A stretch of DNA of 28,304 nucleotides, taken from the NCBI GenBank assembly GCA_046497505.1, contig JAWOFN010000021.1, positions 1-28,304 of the forward strand, read 5' to 3'. The position numbers and the translations under genes were made by a program. Below the pieces are notes generated by a model. It saw nothing but the letters and a program-made list of their open reading frames with translations, made no database searches and was not told where the DNA came from. This DNA is from JAWOFN01 sp046497505 [NCBI: bacterium]. GTDB taxonomy: Bacteria > Blakebacterota > Blakebacteria > Blakebacterales. Numbering within the stretch: position 1 is the first letter of the stretch; each line of letters begins with the position of its first letter. This document shows positions 1-9,643 of this stretch, piece after piece.

Positions 1-234
1 GGCGGAGGCCTCGTCCAGTTCCTGCTGCTGCTCTTCGGTGAGGTCTTCGTATTCATCTTCGTCTACCAGGGAGACCTCCATGGAACGGAGCGTCTCATAG
101 ACGGCGTCGACCTGGTCCACGTCGTCCATCTCGTTGGGCAGCATCTCGTGTACCTGCTGGTAGGTCATCACCCGCGCCCGCTGGGCATGCGCCTTCAGAC
201 GTTCGAGTCCCTTCTTCTGGAGCAGATCACTCAC
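1..234 (-). CDS. rpoD: RNA polymerase primary sigma factor, N-terminal part (cut by window edge)
   Basis: Primary sigma factor that directs RNA polymerase core to housekeeping promoters. Only the first 78 codons lie in the window, and they read as sigma-70 region 1.1: an early LLQKKGLERLKAHAQ stretch, then the typical acidic segment with NEMDDVDQVD and EDEYEDLTEEQ. The start is GTG at 234, in a GTGA overlap with the dnaG stop, and an AGGAG sits 8 bases upstream inside the end of dnaG. The dnaG-rpoD order is the classical macromolecular synthesis operon, which supports the call even though the DNA-binding regions 2 to 4 are outside the window. Region 1.1 is characteristic of primary rather than alternative sigma factors. 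Confidence 0.9.
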   Translation of the reverse strand, partial: MSDLLQKKGLERLKAHAQRARVMTYQQVHEMLPNEMDDVDQVDAVYETLRSMEVSLVDEDEYEDLTEEQQQELDEASA

Positions 235-1994
235 TTGTACATCTCCTGGTATTCTTTGAGGAGCTTCGCCAGGGTCGCCTCGTCCCCGGCAAGACGCGCC
301 TGTTCGATAGATTCTCTGAGGCGCCGCCGCTGGTGCTTCTTGCGCCGGCCTTCGATAGCGTTCAGAAACTCCGTGACCCTCTCTTCCTCGCTCAGGCCCA
401 AGGCCGACACCTCTTCCTGGAGGAGCCAGGCCGCGAGGCCGCGCTGGTCGGGGGAGCCCTGTTCCAGCATCCGGTCCCAATCCACCGTCCCGTCCTCCCC
501 CGCTTCGGAAGCCAGGGTCTCGAAGAATCCCCGGGCCGCCGGATGGTGGAGGTCGTCCGGCTCCAGACCCGCCAGGAGCCTCCTTCGGGCCGCCGCACTC
601 GTCATCACCAGCCGCAGCAGGTCCGCCTCCAGGGCGGGCATCCTCCGGAAGTCGCTGTCCCCCAGGGGCTGCCGGGTCTCATCGGGTCCCCGGAAGGTCG
701 GCCGCGACTTCTCCAGCGCTTCGAGTTCCCTCCGCAGGTCCGCTTCCTCGAGGCCGAACCGGCCGGCGATCTCCTGGAGGGTCATCGTCCGCCGCAGCCC
801 GTCGGAATCGTTCCGGATCATCTCCAGGAGGTCCCGGGCCGCTTCCGCACGGCCGTGCGCGTCCCGGGACTCCAGGGGCGGGTCCAGATGGTCCAGGAAG
901 AAGGACACCACCGTCTGGGCCCCTTCCAGGCGCTCCCGGAAGGTCTCCACACCCTCCTCCCGCACCAGGGTGTCCGGGTCCTCACCCTCGGGCAGGGGGA
1001 CGAAAGCCACGTCCAGACCCTGGCTCACCAGGCTGGTGTAGGAACGCCAGGCGGCCTTCAGCCCCGCGCTGTCGGCGTCGAAGAGGAGCAGCACCCGCTC
1101 CACCAGGCGCTGGAGCATCCGGGCCTGGTCCTCGGTGAAAGCGGTGCCGCTGGCGGCCACCGCCTCCGGAAGTCCCTCCTGGTGGAGCGTGAGCACGTCG
1201 AACTGCCCCTCCACCAGCAGGGCCCGTTCCGACTTGAGGAGGTTCTTCACCGCCTGGTGCAGCCCGTAGAGCACCCTCCCCTTCTGGAAGAGGGGTGTCT
1301 CCGGGCTGTTGATGTACTTCGGTCCCGCTTCCTCGTCGTCGGAGAGGAGCCGTCCGCTGAAGCCGATCACCCTCCCCCTGCGGTCGATGAAGGGGAAGAC
1401 GATCCGGTCCCGGAAGGCGTCGTAGTGACCGCCCCCCTCCCGCGGCTTCACGAGTCCCGCCTCCTGGAGTTCCTCCTCCTTGTACCCCTTGCGCTTCAGG
1501 TGCTTGAGGAGGGCGTCCCAGGAATCGGGAGCGTAGCCCAGGCGGAAGTCCCTCGCCGTCTCCCCCGTCATGCCCCGCTCCTTCAGGTAATCCACCGCCT
1601 TCCGTCCGACATCCTCCTTCAGGTTCTGCTGGAAGAACGAGGCGGCAGCCTCGACGGCCGCCCGGAGCCGGTCCCGGTCGTCGGTCGATGCTCCCCCGTC
1701 ACTCTTCGGCAGGGGGATGCCCGCCCGCTTCGCCAGGTCCTCCACCGCCTGGGTGAAGCTCATGCCGTCGTGTTCCATGAGGAAGGTGATGGCGTTCCCC
1801 CCCGCTCCGCACCCGAAGCAGTAGTACATGCCGCGCTCCTGGTGGACGCTGAAGGAGGGGGTCTTCTCGTTGTGGAAAGGACAGAGCCCGAACCAGTTCT
1901 GACCCTTCTTCTTCAGCTTCACGTAGGGGCCGATGACCTCCACGATGTCCGTGGCCGCCCGCACCTGGTCCAGGAAACCCTCGTCGAACCGCAT
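231..1994 (-). CDS. dnaG: DNA primase DnaG
   Basis: Synthesises RNA primers at the replication fork, working with the replicative helicase. The 587-residue product has normal family length. An N-terminal CHC2 zinc ribbon is visible (C38, H41, C59, C62), followed by the DnaG core and a Toprim domain with the catalytic Glu in EGQFDV (262-267) and the metal-binding DADSAG motif (306-311). The last 150 or so residues, rich in charged helices, would be the helicase-interacting domain. The ATG start shares its A with the mutS2 TGA stop (TGATG), and the 3' end overlaps rpoD by four bases, so mutS2, dnaG and rpoD are probably translationally coupled. The usual rpsU companion is not in the window. Confidence 0.97.
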   Translation of the reverse strand: MRFDEGFLDQVRAATDIVEVIGPYVKLKKKGQNWFGLCPFHNEKTPSFSVHQERGMYYCFGCGAGGNAITFLMEHDGMSFTQAVEDLAKRAGIPLPKSDGGASTDDRDRLRAAVEAAASFFQQNLKEDVGRKAVDYLKERGMTGETARDFRLGYAPDSWDALLKHLKRKGYKEEELQEAGLVKPREGGGHYDAFRDRIVFPFIDRRGRVIGFSGRLLSDDEEAGPKYINSPETPLFQKGRVLYGLHQAVKNLLKSERALLVEGQFDVLTLHQEGLPEAVAASGTAFTEDQARMLQRLVERVLLLFDADSAGLKAAWRSYTSLVSQGLDVAFVPLPEGEDPDTLVREEGVETFRERLEGAQTVVSFFLDHLDPPLESRDAHGRAEAARDLLEMIRNDSDGLRRTMTLQEIAGRFGLEEADLRRELEALEKSRPTFRGPDETRQPLGDSDFRRMPALEADLLRLVMTSAAARRRLLAGLEPDDLHHPAARGFFETLASEAGEDGTVDWDRMLEQGSPDQRGLAAWLLQEEVSALGLSEEERVTEFLNAIEGRRKKHQRRRLRESIEQARLAGDEATLAKLLKEYQEMYK

Positions 1995-4381
1995 CAGCCT
2001 GCCCCTTCCAGACGCGCCCGGGTGACGCCGTCCCCGCCGTAGCTCTCGGTGTCCAGCCCGTGGGAGGCCACACCGGGATGGGACTCCAGCACCTCGGCCA
2101 CCATGTTCCGGAGCGCGCCGGTCCCCACCCCGTGGATGATGATGATCTCCTTCAGGTCGGCCAGGAGGGCATCGTCCAGGAACTTCTCCAGTTCCCGCCG
2201 GGCGGGTCCGGTGCGCATGCCGATGAGTTCCAGGCGGTCGGAGACGTCCTTGACCGGCACGCTCACCCCTCCTCCGCCCCCCGAGCCGCTCCCGGTCCCC
2301 GAACGGCTGCCGGTCCGTCCTCTCTCCCGGGCGGCGGCGAGCGGCTCCAGCTGCTCCACCGCCACGTCCAGGTTCAGCGAGCCCGCCTGCACCCGTGCCC
2401 GGGCCCCGTCCACCGATTCGACCGTGGCGGGACGCTTCAGGTTCCGAACGTATACCTCCTCGCCCGGCCTCACTTCGAAGGGGACCTCCCGCTCCTGTGC
2501 GGGGAGTTCCTCCTCCCCCGGGTGCTCCTCCTCGAGACGCTGCAGTTCCCTGTGGGCCTCCTTGACCTGGGAGGTCCCCGCCCGCGACTCCCTGAGCTCC
2601 TTCACCAGGTGCTCGATGCGCCGGCGGGTCTCCTTCACCATCTGCCGGGCCTCCCGTTCCGCCTCCCTGCGGGCCTGTTCCCGATGCTCTTCCAGCTCGC
2701 TCCGGAGTGCTTCGTACCGCTGCCGCTCACCGCCCGCCTTCCGGTGCTCCTCCGCGGCCTCCCGCTCCGCCCGCTGCAGCCGGTCACGAAGGTCTTCGGC
2801 CTCCCTGAGGGCCCGCTCCAGGTCCATTTCCGCCGGATCGAGGAACTCCCGCCCACGCCGGACGATCCCGCTCTCCAGGCCCGCCCGCTCTGCGATCTCG
2901 AAGGCGAAGGACCGTCCCGGCTCGCCCGGGACGAACTCGTAGGTGGGGGTGAGGCTCTCACCGGAGAAGACCATGCGGCCGTTGAGCATCCCTTCCGCCT
3001 GGGCCGCTCCCTGCTTGATCCTTCCGTTGTGGGTGGTACAGACGGTCCACGCACCGTCGGCGGTGAGTCGTTCCAGCACGGCCATGGAGAGCGCGGCGCC
3101 CTGGGCGGGATCGGTACCGGCCCCCGCCTCGTCGATGAGGCAGAGACGGGAGGCGCCGCGGGCCGCGAGCATCGGCTCGATGCGCTTGATATGGGCCGTG
3201 AAGGTGGAGAGGTCGGCCTCCACCGACTGTTCGTCCCCTATGTCCACGAAGATCTGCTCCAGGAAAGGGAACCGGGTGTCCTCGTCGGCAGGTACCGGCA
3301 GCCCCGCCTGGGCCATGGCGGCGGTCAGTCCCACCGTCTGGAGGGCCACCGTCTTCCCGCCGGCGTTGGGGCCGGAGATCACCAGGGTCCGGTGCTCCGG
3401 GTCGAGGCGGAGGCTGAGGGGGACCACCTCCTCCCAGCCGTGGGTGGCGGCCAGGATGGGATGACGGGCCCTGCGGATCCGGAGTTCCAGGTCGGCGGCC
3501 ACCTCCGGGAGACTCGAGGGGCCTGCCTCCGACCACCGGGAGGTCGCCTGGACCAGGTCCAGGACGGCCGCGCGGTCCAGGTCCCCGTCGATGTCCGCTG
3601 CCCGGCCGCTGCACATGGCCGTCAGGTCGGCGAGTATGCGCTCCACCTCCAGGGCCTCCTCCCGGAGGGTCTCCTTCAGTTCCAGCCCCGCCTCGGAGAG
3701 TTCGGCGGGTTCGATGAAGAGGGTCTGTCCCGAGCGGGATCGGTCCACCGCCGCACCGGGGGTCTGACCGGTGGCGTCGGAGCGCACGGCCACCACCAGG
3801 CGGCCCTCCCGCAGCACCGGTTCCGGCTCCTGCGCCCATCCCTCCTCCGCCCAGCGCTGGGCGATGCTTGCCGCCAGGGAACGCATGGAGTTCTCCAGGG
3901 ACCGGATCCTGCGCCTGAGCCGGGCCAGTTCGGGGGTGGCGTCGTCCCGGACCCCGCCCCCCTGTTCCAGGGCACCGTCCAGGCGCTTCACCTCCCTCCC
4001 GTAGCGGGCGAAGGTCCCGTGTTCCCGCGTGAAGACCTCCAGGCCCTGGCGGTGCGAGGATTGGTAGGCCCCCAGTTCATCCAGCAGTCCCATCCCCAGA
4101 CGGATATCCCAGAGTTCGGGACCTTCCAGCACCACACCGGGCTTGCGCAGCCGTTTCAGGAGCGGGTCGAGGCCGGGGATCTCACGCAGGGGGATCCGCT
4201 CATCCCCCGAGGCCCGTCGAGCGGCCTCCGCATGGACCTGCTGCCTCCTGTGCACCTCGGGGGCGTCCTCCGCGGGCCGGAGGGCATTGAGCCTGCGGGA
4301 TCCCCGCGGGGTGAAGGTCCCCCGGGCCATTCGGATCAGCACGTCGTGGTAGCCCAAACGCGCCAGGTCGGGTTCGTTCAA
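1994..4381 (-). CDS. mutS2: MutS2 family ATPase with C-terminal Smr domain
   Basis: MutS2 proteins act in recombination control and, in some bacteria, in rescue of collided ribosomes; they are not mismatch repair proteins. The 795-residue product shows the MutS-type ATPase: Walker A GPNAGGKT (337-344), the SVEADLSTFTAHI signature (386-398) and Walker B LCLIDE (413-418). A long charged coiled coil (roughly 510-640) follows, then a Gly/Ser-rich linker and an Smr domain with IIHGVGTGALR. The first Smr motif, normally LDLRG or LDLHG, reads LELIG here. The start is TTG at 4381, in a TTGA overlap with the yqeY stop. There is no mutL or mutS in the window. The family call is secure; the exact role is not shown by the sequence. 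Confidence 0.95.
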   Translation of the reverse strand: MNEPDLARLGYHDVLIRMARGTFTPRGSRRLNALRPAEDAPEVHRRQQVHAEAARRASGDERIPLREIPGLDPLLKRLRKPGVVLEGPELWDIRLGMGLLDELGAYQSSHRQGLEVFTREHGTFARYGREVKRLDGALEQGGGVRDDATPELARLRRRIRSLENSMRSLAASIAQRWAEEGWAQEPEPVLREGRLVVAVRSDATGQTPGAAVDRSRSGQTLFIEPAELSEAGLELKETLREEALEVERILADLTAMCSGRAADIDGDLDRAAVLDLVQATSRWSEAGPSSLPEVAADLELRIRRARHPILAATHGWEEVVPLSLRLDPEHRTLVISGPNAGGKTVALQTVGLTAAMAQAGLPVPADEDTRFPFLEQIFVDIGDEQSVEADLSTFTAHIKRIEPMLAARGASRLCLIDEAGAGTDPAQGAALSMAVLERLTADGAWTVCTTHNGRIKQGAAQAEGMLNGRMVFSGESLTPTYEFVPGEPGRSFAFEIAERAGLESGIVRRGREFLDPAEMDLERALREAEDLRDRLQRAEREAAEEHRKAGGERQRYEALRSELEEHREQARREAEREARQMVKETRRRIEHLVKELRESRAGTSQVKEAHRELQRLEEEHPGEEELPAQEREVPFEVRPGEEVYVRNLKRPATVESVDGARARVQAGSLNLDVAVEQLEPLAAARERGRTGSRSGTGSGSGGGGGVSVPVKDVSDRLELIGMRTGPARRELEKFLDDALLADLKEIIIIHGVGTGALRNMVAEVLESHPGVASHGLDTESYGGDGVTRARLEGAG

Positions 4382-4836
4382 TCCGGTTCCCGCTCCAGGA
4401 TCTCTTTGGCCAGGCTGCTCACGAGCCGGCCCTCTGCCTTCCCCCTAAGCCGCTCCATGGCATGCTTCATGAGGCTCCCCATATCCGCCATGCCGGAGAG
4501 TCCCTCCTCGTCGGCGATCTCGATCAGAACCTCCCGGACGGAATCTTCATCCAGCTGTTCCGGCAAATACGATTCTATGATCTCCCGTTCCGCCCGTTCC
4601 TTCTCGGCCAGCTCCTCCCGGCCCGCCGATTCGTATGCCTCGATCGACTCCTTGCGGCTCTTCGCCTGCTTGGAGAGCACGTCGAGGACGTCCTCGTCCT
4701 CGAGCTCCGTCCCCTTGTCGATACGGGCGTACTGTATCTTGGAGATGAGATAGCGAAGGGTCTGTACCCGCGCTTTGTCGCCGCTCTTCATCGCGGTCTT
4801 CAGATCGTCCTGGATGGTGTCTAAAAGTGAGGTCAT
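4378..4836 (-). CDS. yqeY: GatB/YqeY domain protein
   Basis: A 152-residue YqeY-family protein. The family resembles the tRNA-binding tail of the amidotransferase subunit GatB, but its cellular role is not well established. The helical N-terminal segment begins MTSLLDTIQDDLKTAMKSGD and contains the family-typical LRYLISKIQYARID; the C-terminal part has ESYLPEQLDEDSVREVL and a MGSLMKHAMERLRGKAEG segment. The ATG at 4836 is preceded by GGAGG three bases upstream. The frame stays open further upstream, but that part is an out-of-frame reading of rsmE. Position before mutS2-dnaG-rpoD fits the common yqeY location beside the rpsU-dnaG-rpoD cluster. Confidence 0.93.
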   Translation of the reverse strand: MTSLLDTIQDDLKTAMKSGDKARVQTLRYLISKIQYARIDKGTELEDEDVLDVLSKQAKSRKESIEAYESAGREELAEKERAEREIIESYLPEQLDEDSVREVLIEIADEEGLSGMADMGSLMKHAMERLRGKAEGRLVSSLAKEILEREPD

Positions 4837-4871
4837 GGCCCTCCTTCGGGCGAAAAGGGGGAGAAATCCGG

Positions 4872-4893
4872 CCTGCCGCAGCTCTGCCGCAGG
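4872..4893 (-). terminator. imperfect hairpin with pyrimidine tract between rsmE and yqeY (possible terminator or attenuator)
   Basis: On the minus strand CCTGC...GCAGG enclose a G-G mismatch and a second GCA/TGC stem with a short loop. The hairpin begins 72 bases after the rsmE stop and is followed by a pyrimidine-rich run containing TTT and TTTT. The T tract is interrupted by C residues and begins a few bases late, so termination would be weak. It lies in the largest gap of unit D (4837-4964) and could lower expression of yqeY-mutS2-dnaG-rpoD relative to the heat-shock genes. This is inference from shape only. Confidence 0.3.
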
Positions 4894-4964
4894 TCCGCCG
4901 CAGTCCGCCGGGCCTCCGCAAGATGCCTCCGCTGTACGACTCCGCAAGAGGATTCTGGCCCCGT

Positions 4965-5693
4965 TCAGCCGGCCAGCAGCACCGCCAGGGCGGCCAGCGA
5001 GGCCGTCTCCGAGCGGAGACGGCGGGGTCCGAGATGGAAGGGGATGCCGCCTGCTCCCTGAAGAAGGTCCCGCTCCCGGGGACTCAGGTCCCCCTCGGGG
5101 CCCACCACGAGGAGGATCTCCCGGGACGCCGCGACCCCCTCCCGGGAGAGCACATCCCGGAGACCGGAGGGTGCCCCGGCGTCCGCGACCAGGAGCCTCT
5201 CCCGCTCCCCGCGGGACTCGATCAGGGTCTCCAGGGCGAGGGGGGCCTCCACCGGCGGGACCCATCCCCTCCCGCACTGCTTCACCGCTTCGGCGGCGAG
5301 ACGGTCCCATCGATCCGGCCGGTGGCGCCGGTGTTCCACCCGTTCGGTAAAAAGGGGGATGAACCGGTGCAGTCCCAGGGCGGTGCCCTCGGTGAGGGCC
5401 GTCTCCATGTGCTGGGGGCGGACCATGCCCAGTGCGAGGGCCACCCGCCGGACAGGCTCCCTCCACCCCGTGACCACTTCCTCGGCACGGAGACCGGCGG
5501 CATCGCGTTCGTCGGAGATCACCACGCACCGTACCCCCCGGCCGTCTCCCACCGCGGCCCAGACCTCCTCCCCCGTCCGGACCCGGCGGACCTTCACCAG
5601 GTGCCTCGACTCCTCGGGCCCCAGTGTGGTCTCCACCCCGGCAGCGGGGGCGGCTCCCTCCCGGGGCCAGAGGGTGCAGACCACTCCGCTCAC
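4965..5693 (-). CDS. rsmE: 16S rRNA (uracil-1498-N3)-methyltransferase RsmE
   Basis: Methylates U1498 of 16S rRNA using S-adenosylmethionine. The 242-residue product matches family length. The N-terminal PUA-like part contains LGPEESRHLVKVRRV (24-38). The C-terminal SPOUT fold carries the knot motifs VVGPEGDLS (196-204) and LGPRRLRSETAS (221-232), which form the SAM site. The start is GTG at 5693, in a GTGA overlap with the prmA stop, with GAGGGG seven bases upstream. A longer open frame continues upstream but is only the antisense-frame shadow of prmA. The dnaJ-prmA-rsmE order is widely conserved and supports all three calls. Confidence 0.95.
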   Translation of the reverse strand: MSGVVCTLWPREGAAPAAGVETTLGPEESRHLVKVRRVRTGEEVWAAVGDGRGVRCVVISDERDAAGLRAEEVVTGWREPVRRVALALGMVRPQHMETALTEGTALGLHRFIPLFTERVEHRRHRPDRWDRLAAEAVKQCGRGWVPPVEAPLALETLIESRGERERLLVADAGAPSGLRDVLSREGVAASREILLVVGPEGDLSPRERDLLQGAGGIPFHLGPRRLRSETASLAALAVLLAG

Positions 5694-6579
5694 GGCCGGA
5701 CCCCTCGGACCAGGGCCCACTCCTGGCGTACCCCCGTGACCTCGGCCTCCACACCCTCCCGGCTGAGGATGCGGGCCACGGGGGCGGCCTGCTCCTCCTG
5801 GAGGCCGGAGGCCAGCAGGGTCCCCCCCGGTGCCAGCAGGGAGGCGACCTCCGAACCGTGCTGCCGGAAGAAGGTGTAGTAGACGTTCGCCACGATCAGA
5901 GGGAAGGGGCCGACGGCGGGTACCTCGGGGAAGCGGGCCTGGACCAGGCACACCCGGCGGGTCATCTCGTTGAGCCGGAGGTTCTCCCTGGCCGCCTCCA
6001 CCGCGTCCCGGTCGCAGTCGAAGGCGAGTGCCCGTGGGACACCCAGGCGAACGGCGGCCATGGCGAGGATCCCGGAACCGCACCCCACGTCCAGGAGCGG
6101 GCCGCTGGAGGGCAGGTCCTCGAGTTCCTCGAGAGCCTCCGCCACCATGGCGGTGGTGGGATGGTGTCCGGTACCGAACGCCATGCCCGGCTGGAGCTGG
6201 ATGACCTCCCGTCCCTCCGAGTCGAGACCGGCGTCCCATGGGGGAAGGATGAGGAGCCGCTCCCCGAGGGGGAGGGGCGGGAAGTGATAGCGCCACTGGC
6301 GGGCCCAGTCGACCGGGGCCACCGGTTCGGGGGGATCGAGGTCCCAGGGGAGTGCCTCCTCCCCCAGCCGCCCCAGGAAGGTCCGGAGACGCTGTTCCAT
6401 CTCACCCGCGCGGTCGGCACGGACGTAGATGTGGAGGGTCATGGCGGGACCGACCATCCCCTCCTCCCCGCCGGTGTCCACCACCTCGACCCCGGATGAG
6501 CCCCAGTCCACCGCCTCCGAACCCGCCCAGTCGGCCAGCGGCGTGGGGAGGGTGAGGCGGAGACGGGACCAGTCCGCCA

Positions 6580-6580
<1 letters not shown>
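5690..6580 (-). CDS. prmA: ribosomal protein L11 methyltransferase PrmA
   Basis: SAM-dependent trimethylation of ribosomal protein L11. The 296-residue product is of usual length. The family hallmark PGMAFGTGHHPTT spans 131-143, and the SAM-binding motif I LLDVGCGSG spans 162-170. The later VANVYYTFF occupies the position of the usual VANIL-type motif IV, so it deviates slightly in the residues that follow Asn. The start is GTG at 6580, sharing one base with the dnaJ TAG stop (TAGTG), and AGGGG lies six bases upstream within dnaJ. The 3' end overlaps rsmE by four bases. The two rRNA/r-protein methylases therefore sit inside the heat-shock operon. Confidence 0.94.
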
Positions 6581-7764
<1,184 letters not shown>

Positions 7765-7766
7765 CC

Positions 7767-8318
7767 TCAATCACCGTCCCCGCCGCGTTCCTCCCGGTCG
7801 GGTGAACCGCTCGAGACCATGACCTTCGCCGGCCGTATCACCCGCTCGTTCAGGACGTATCCCGGTTCCAGCACCGCGGCGACGCGATCCTCCTCCAGTT
7901 CCTCGTGGGGCATCATCCCCATGGCCTCGTGGAGGTTCGGGTCGAAAGGCTCCCCCTCAGGAGCCATGCGCTCCACCCCGTGACGCTCCAGGACCTCCCG
8001 GAGCTGCTGGAGGATCATCTCCACGCCGTCATGGAAGGCCTGGTAGTCCCGGGTCCCCTCCGAGGCCTCCACCGCGCGCTCGAAGGAGTCCATCACGGGG
8101 AGCAGGTCGCGTACCAGGGGCTCCGCAGCGAATCGGACCCGATCCTGGTCAGTCCGTGCCCTGCGCTTCTTGTAGTTCTCGAACTCCGCCGCCGTACGGA
8201 GCAGCCGGTCCTCCAGCTCCGCGACACGCTCCCGCATGGCTGCCAGACCCTCCTCCTCCGAGCCGGCGGCGTCCCCTTCCCCCTGCTCGGGGGGCAGCTC
8301 CCGTTCCTGCTCGCTCAT
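7767..8318 (-). CDS. grpE: nucleotide exchange factor GrpE
   Basis: Releases ADP from DnaK in the DnaK-DnaJ-GrpE cycle. The 183-residue product has an acidic disordered start, a long coiled-coil segment (about 24-65, with [14 protein letters not shown]), the four-helix region with [11 protein letters not shown] (72-82) and the C-terminal beta domain with NLHEAMG (128-134) and [16 protein letters not shown] (151-166). All are typical of the family. The ATG overlaps the hrcA stop by four bases (ATGA), so it is probably coupled to hrcA and controlled from the CIRCE promoter upstream of hrcA. Confidence 0.96.
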   Translation of the reverse strand: MSEQERELPPEQGEGDAAGSEEEGLAAMRERVAELEDRLLRTAAEFENYKKRRARTDQDRVRFAAEPLVRDLLPVMDSFERAVEASEGTRDYQAFHDGVEMILQQLREVLERHGVERMAPEGEPFDPNLHEAMGMMPHEELEEDRVAAVLEPGYVLNERVIRPAKVMVSSGSPDREERGGDGD

Positions 8319-9421
8319 GATACCTTCTCTTCCCTCTCACCTGGTTGCTCTTCTCCCCCGGTGCCGGAGCGGTCTTCCTCCTCCCCCAGCACCTCGCTGA
8401 CGATCCGCGCCGCGTAATCCACGACGCTCACCAGCCTGGAGTACTCCATGCGCGTAGGACCCACCACCGCCACCGACCCGGAGACCTCGCCGACCCGGTA
8501 GGGGGAGGTCACGATGCTGCAGAACCGGACCTCTCCCTCCAGGTTCTCCTCACCGATGGTGATGGTGAGCCCCTCGTCCCCGACGTGCTGGCCCAGGATG
8601 CGGACGAAGATGTCCTTCTCCTCCAGTGCCTCCATGAGGGAGAGCATCCGTTCCCTGTCGGCGAACTCGGGGAGGCTCAGGATGTTGGGCGTTCCCCAGT
8701 AGTGGATGCCCTCGTCCGAGACACGCGGCGCGAAGATCTCGTCCGAGTTGTTCAGGATCAGCTTGAGGATCCTGGGGTCGCCGGCGTCGGCGTCCCGTAC
8801 CCGCTCCTGTGCCGAGTCGCGGATGGCCTGCATGGGGAGACCGGAGAGCCGCTCGTTCAGCAGGCGTCCCGTGGCTTCCAGGGACTCCCGGTCCACTGCG
8901 GCATCCAGTTCCAGGACCACCGTCCGCAGGAACCCCCGGGAGATGGTGAGTACCGCCAGGACCTTCCGGTCTCCCAGCCGGACCAGCTCGATCTTCTCGA
9001 AAGTGCCCTCCTGAAGCTTCGGCTCCATACTCACAGCCAGCAGGTGCGTCAGGTCCCCCATGACCCGAACCGTCTGGTCCAGGATGGCCGCAGCGTCCTT
9101 CCCGCTGCCCGCCTCGGGCGTCAGCGCCTCGCGGAGCGCCGCCCGTTCCGCCCTGCTCAGTTCGACAGGACGCATGATCTCGTCCACGTAGACCCGGTAG
9201 CCGATGTCGGTAGGGACCCGTCCGGCACTGGTGTGGGGCTGTTCCAGCATCCCCTTGGCCTCCAGGTCGTTCATCACGTTCCGGACGGTGGCGGGAGAGA
9301 GGTCGAGGGCGAAACGCCTGACCAGGGTGCGGGAGCCCACCGGGGCGGCGTCCTCGATGTACGCCTGCACGGTGAGGGCGAGGATCCTGCATTCTCGATC
9401 TGTGAGCTCTCGTCTCGTCAT
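8315..9421 (-). CDS. hrcA: heat-inducible transcription repressor HrcA
   Basis: Repressor that binds CIRCE and shuts off chaperone genes when folding capacity (usually GroEL) is sufficient. The 368-residue product starts with a winged-helix DNA-binding domain (1-80) containing SPATVRNVMNDLEAKGML and the family-typical SAGRVPTDIGYRVYVDEIM. The central dimerisation and GAF-like parts follow, and the closing segment has GPTRMEYSRLVSVVDY. The ATG at 9421 has only a weak ribosome-binding site. A perfect CIRCE operator and a strong promoter lie directly upstream, so hrcA autoregulates. The last four bases overlap grpE. Confidence 0.97.
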   Translation of the reverse strand: MTRRELTDRECRILALTVQAYIEDAAPVGSRTLVRRFALDLSPATVRNVMNDLEAKGMLEQPHTSAGRVPTDIGYRVYVDEIMRPVELSRAERAALREALTPEAGSGKDAAAILDQTVRVMGDLTHLLAVSMEPKLQEGTFEKIELVRLGDRKVLAVLTISRGFLRTVVLELDAAVDRESLEATGRLLNERLSGLPMQAIRDSAQERVRDADAGDPRILKLILNNSDEIFAPRVSDEGIHYWGTPNILSLPEFADRERMLSLMEALEEKDIFVRILGQHVGDEGLTITIGEENLEGEVRFCSIVTSPYRVGEVSGSVAVVGPTRMEYSRLVSVVDYAARIVSEVLGEEEDRSGTGGEEQPGEREEKVS

Positions 9422-9446
9422 GTTCCGGTATCGGTCGGGTGTCGGG

Positions 9447-9473
9447 TTAGCACTCCCAGGCCGAGAGTGCTAA
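9447..9473 (-). promoter_or_regulatory. CIRCE operator (HrcA binding site)
   Basis: Perfect match to the CIRCE consensus: TTAGCACTC, nine spacer bases, GAGTGCTAA. It lies 25 bases upstream of the hrcA start codon and begins about seven bases after the -10 box, so it coincides with the likely transcription start. HrcA bound here would block initiation, and the transcript would carry the repeat as a 5' hairpin. It should control hrcA-grpE-dnaJ and possibly everything down to rpoD. Confidence 0.97.
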
Positions 9474-9479
9474 TGGCCC

Positions 9480-9508
9480 AAGATAGGCGGGCCAGTGCCC
9501 CCGGTCAA
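9480..9508 (-). promoter_or_regulatory. sigma-70 type promoter of hrcA operon
   Basis: On the minus strand TTGACC (-35), a 17-base spacer and TATCTT (-10). The predicted start falls at about 9473, the first base of CIRCE. The -35 box lies only 15 bases beyond the metS stop codon, and no terminator is visible between them, so readthrough from unit C is possible. Confidence 0.85.
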
Positions 9509-9523
9509 GCAGCGGAGCGGACC

Positions 9524-9643
9524 TCACGGGCCTTCATCGTCCTCTCCGCCCTCCGACCGGGCGGCCTTGACGAGCAGGGCCAGGAACCCCCCCCACACCC
9601 CGCCGAGGATCAGCACCATCGCCACCACGCTGCCAATGCTCAT
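9524..9643 (-). CDS. metS: small subunit of NSS-family amino-acid importer (MetS-like, 39 residues)
   Basis: A 39-residue membrane peptide with one hydrophobic helix (SVVAMVLILGGVWGGFLALLV, about 5-25) and a charged tail. It resembles the MetS-type small partners of bacterial neurotransmitter:sodium symporters such as MetPS of corynebacteria, which are needed for methionine and alanine uptake by the large subunit. The ATG overlaps the stop of the large transporter gene by four bases (ATGA), and AAGGAGGTG stands just upstream, a very strong ribosome-binding site. Context and the single-helix layout make this a real gene despite its size. The transported substrate cannot be read from sequence. 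Confidence 0.85.
   Translation of the reverse strand: MSIGSVVAMVLILGGVWGGFLALLVKAARSEGGEDDEGP

Noticed and set aside
2060-4753. Long plus-strand open frame opposite mutS2 and yqeY
   Set aside because: Antisense shadow; the minus strand shows clear MutS2 and YqeY motifs. The same applies to 12049-14973 opposite rel and pgeF.
4920-4947. Possible promoter for yqeY (TTGCGG-16-CATCTT on the minus strand)
   Set aside because: Both boxes are poorer than the four clear promoters and the spacer is 16; the region also has a small direct repeat (CTTGCGGAG twice) that makes chance matches likely.
4837-4964. A missing rpsU gene hidden before yqeY
   Set aside because: The gap is too short for ribosomal protein S21 and no frame gives its basic sequence.
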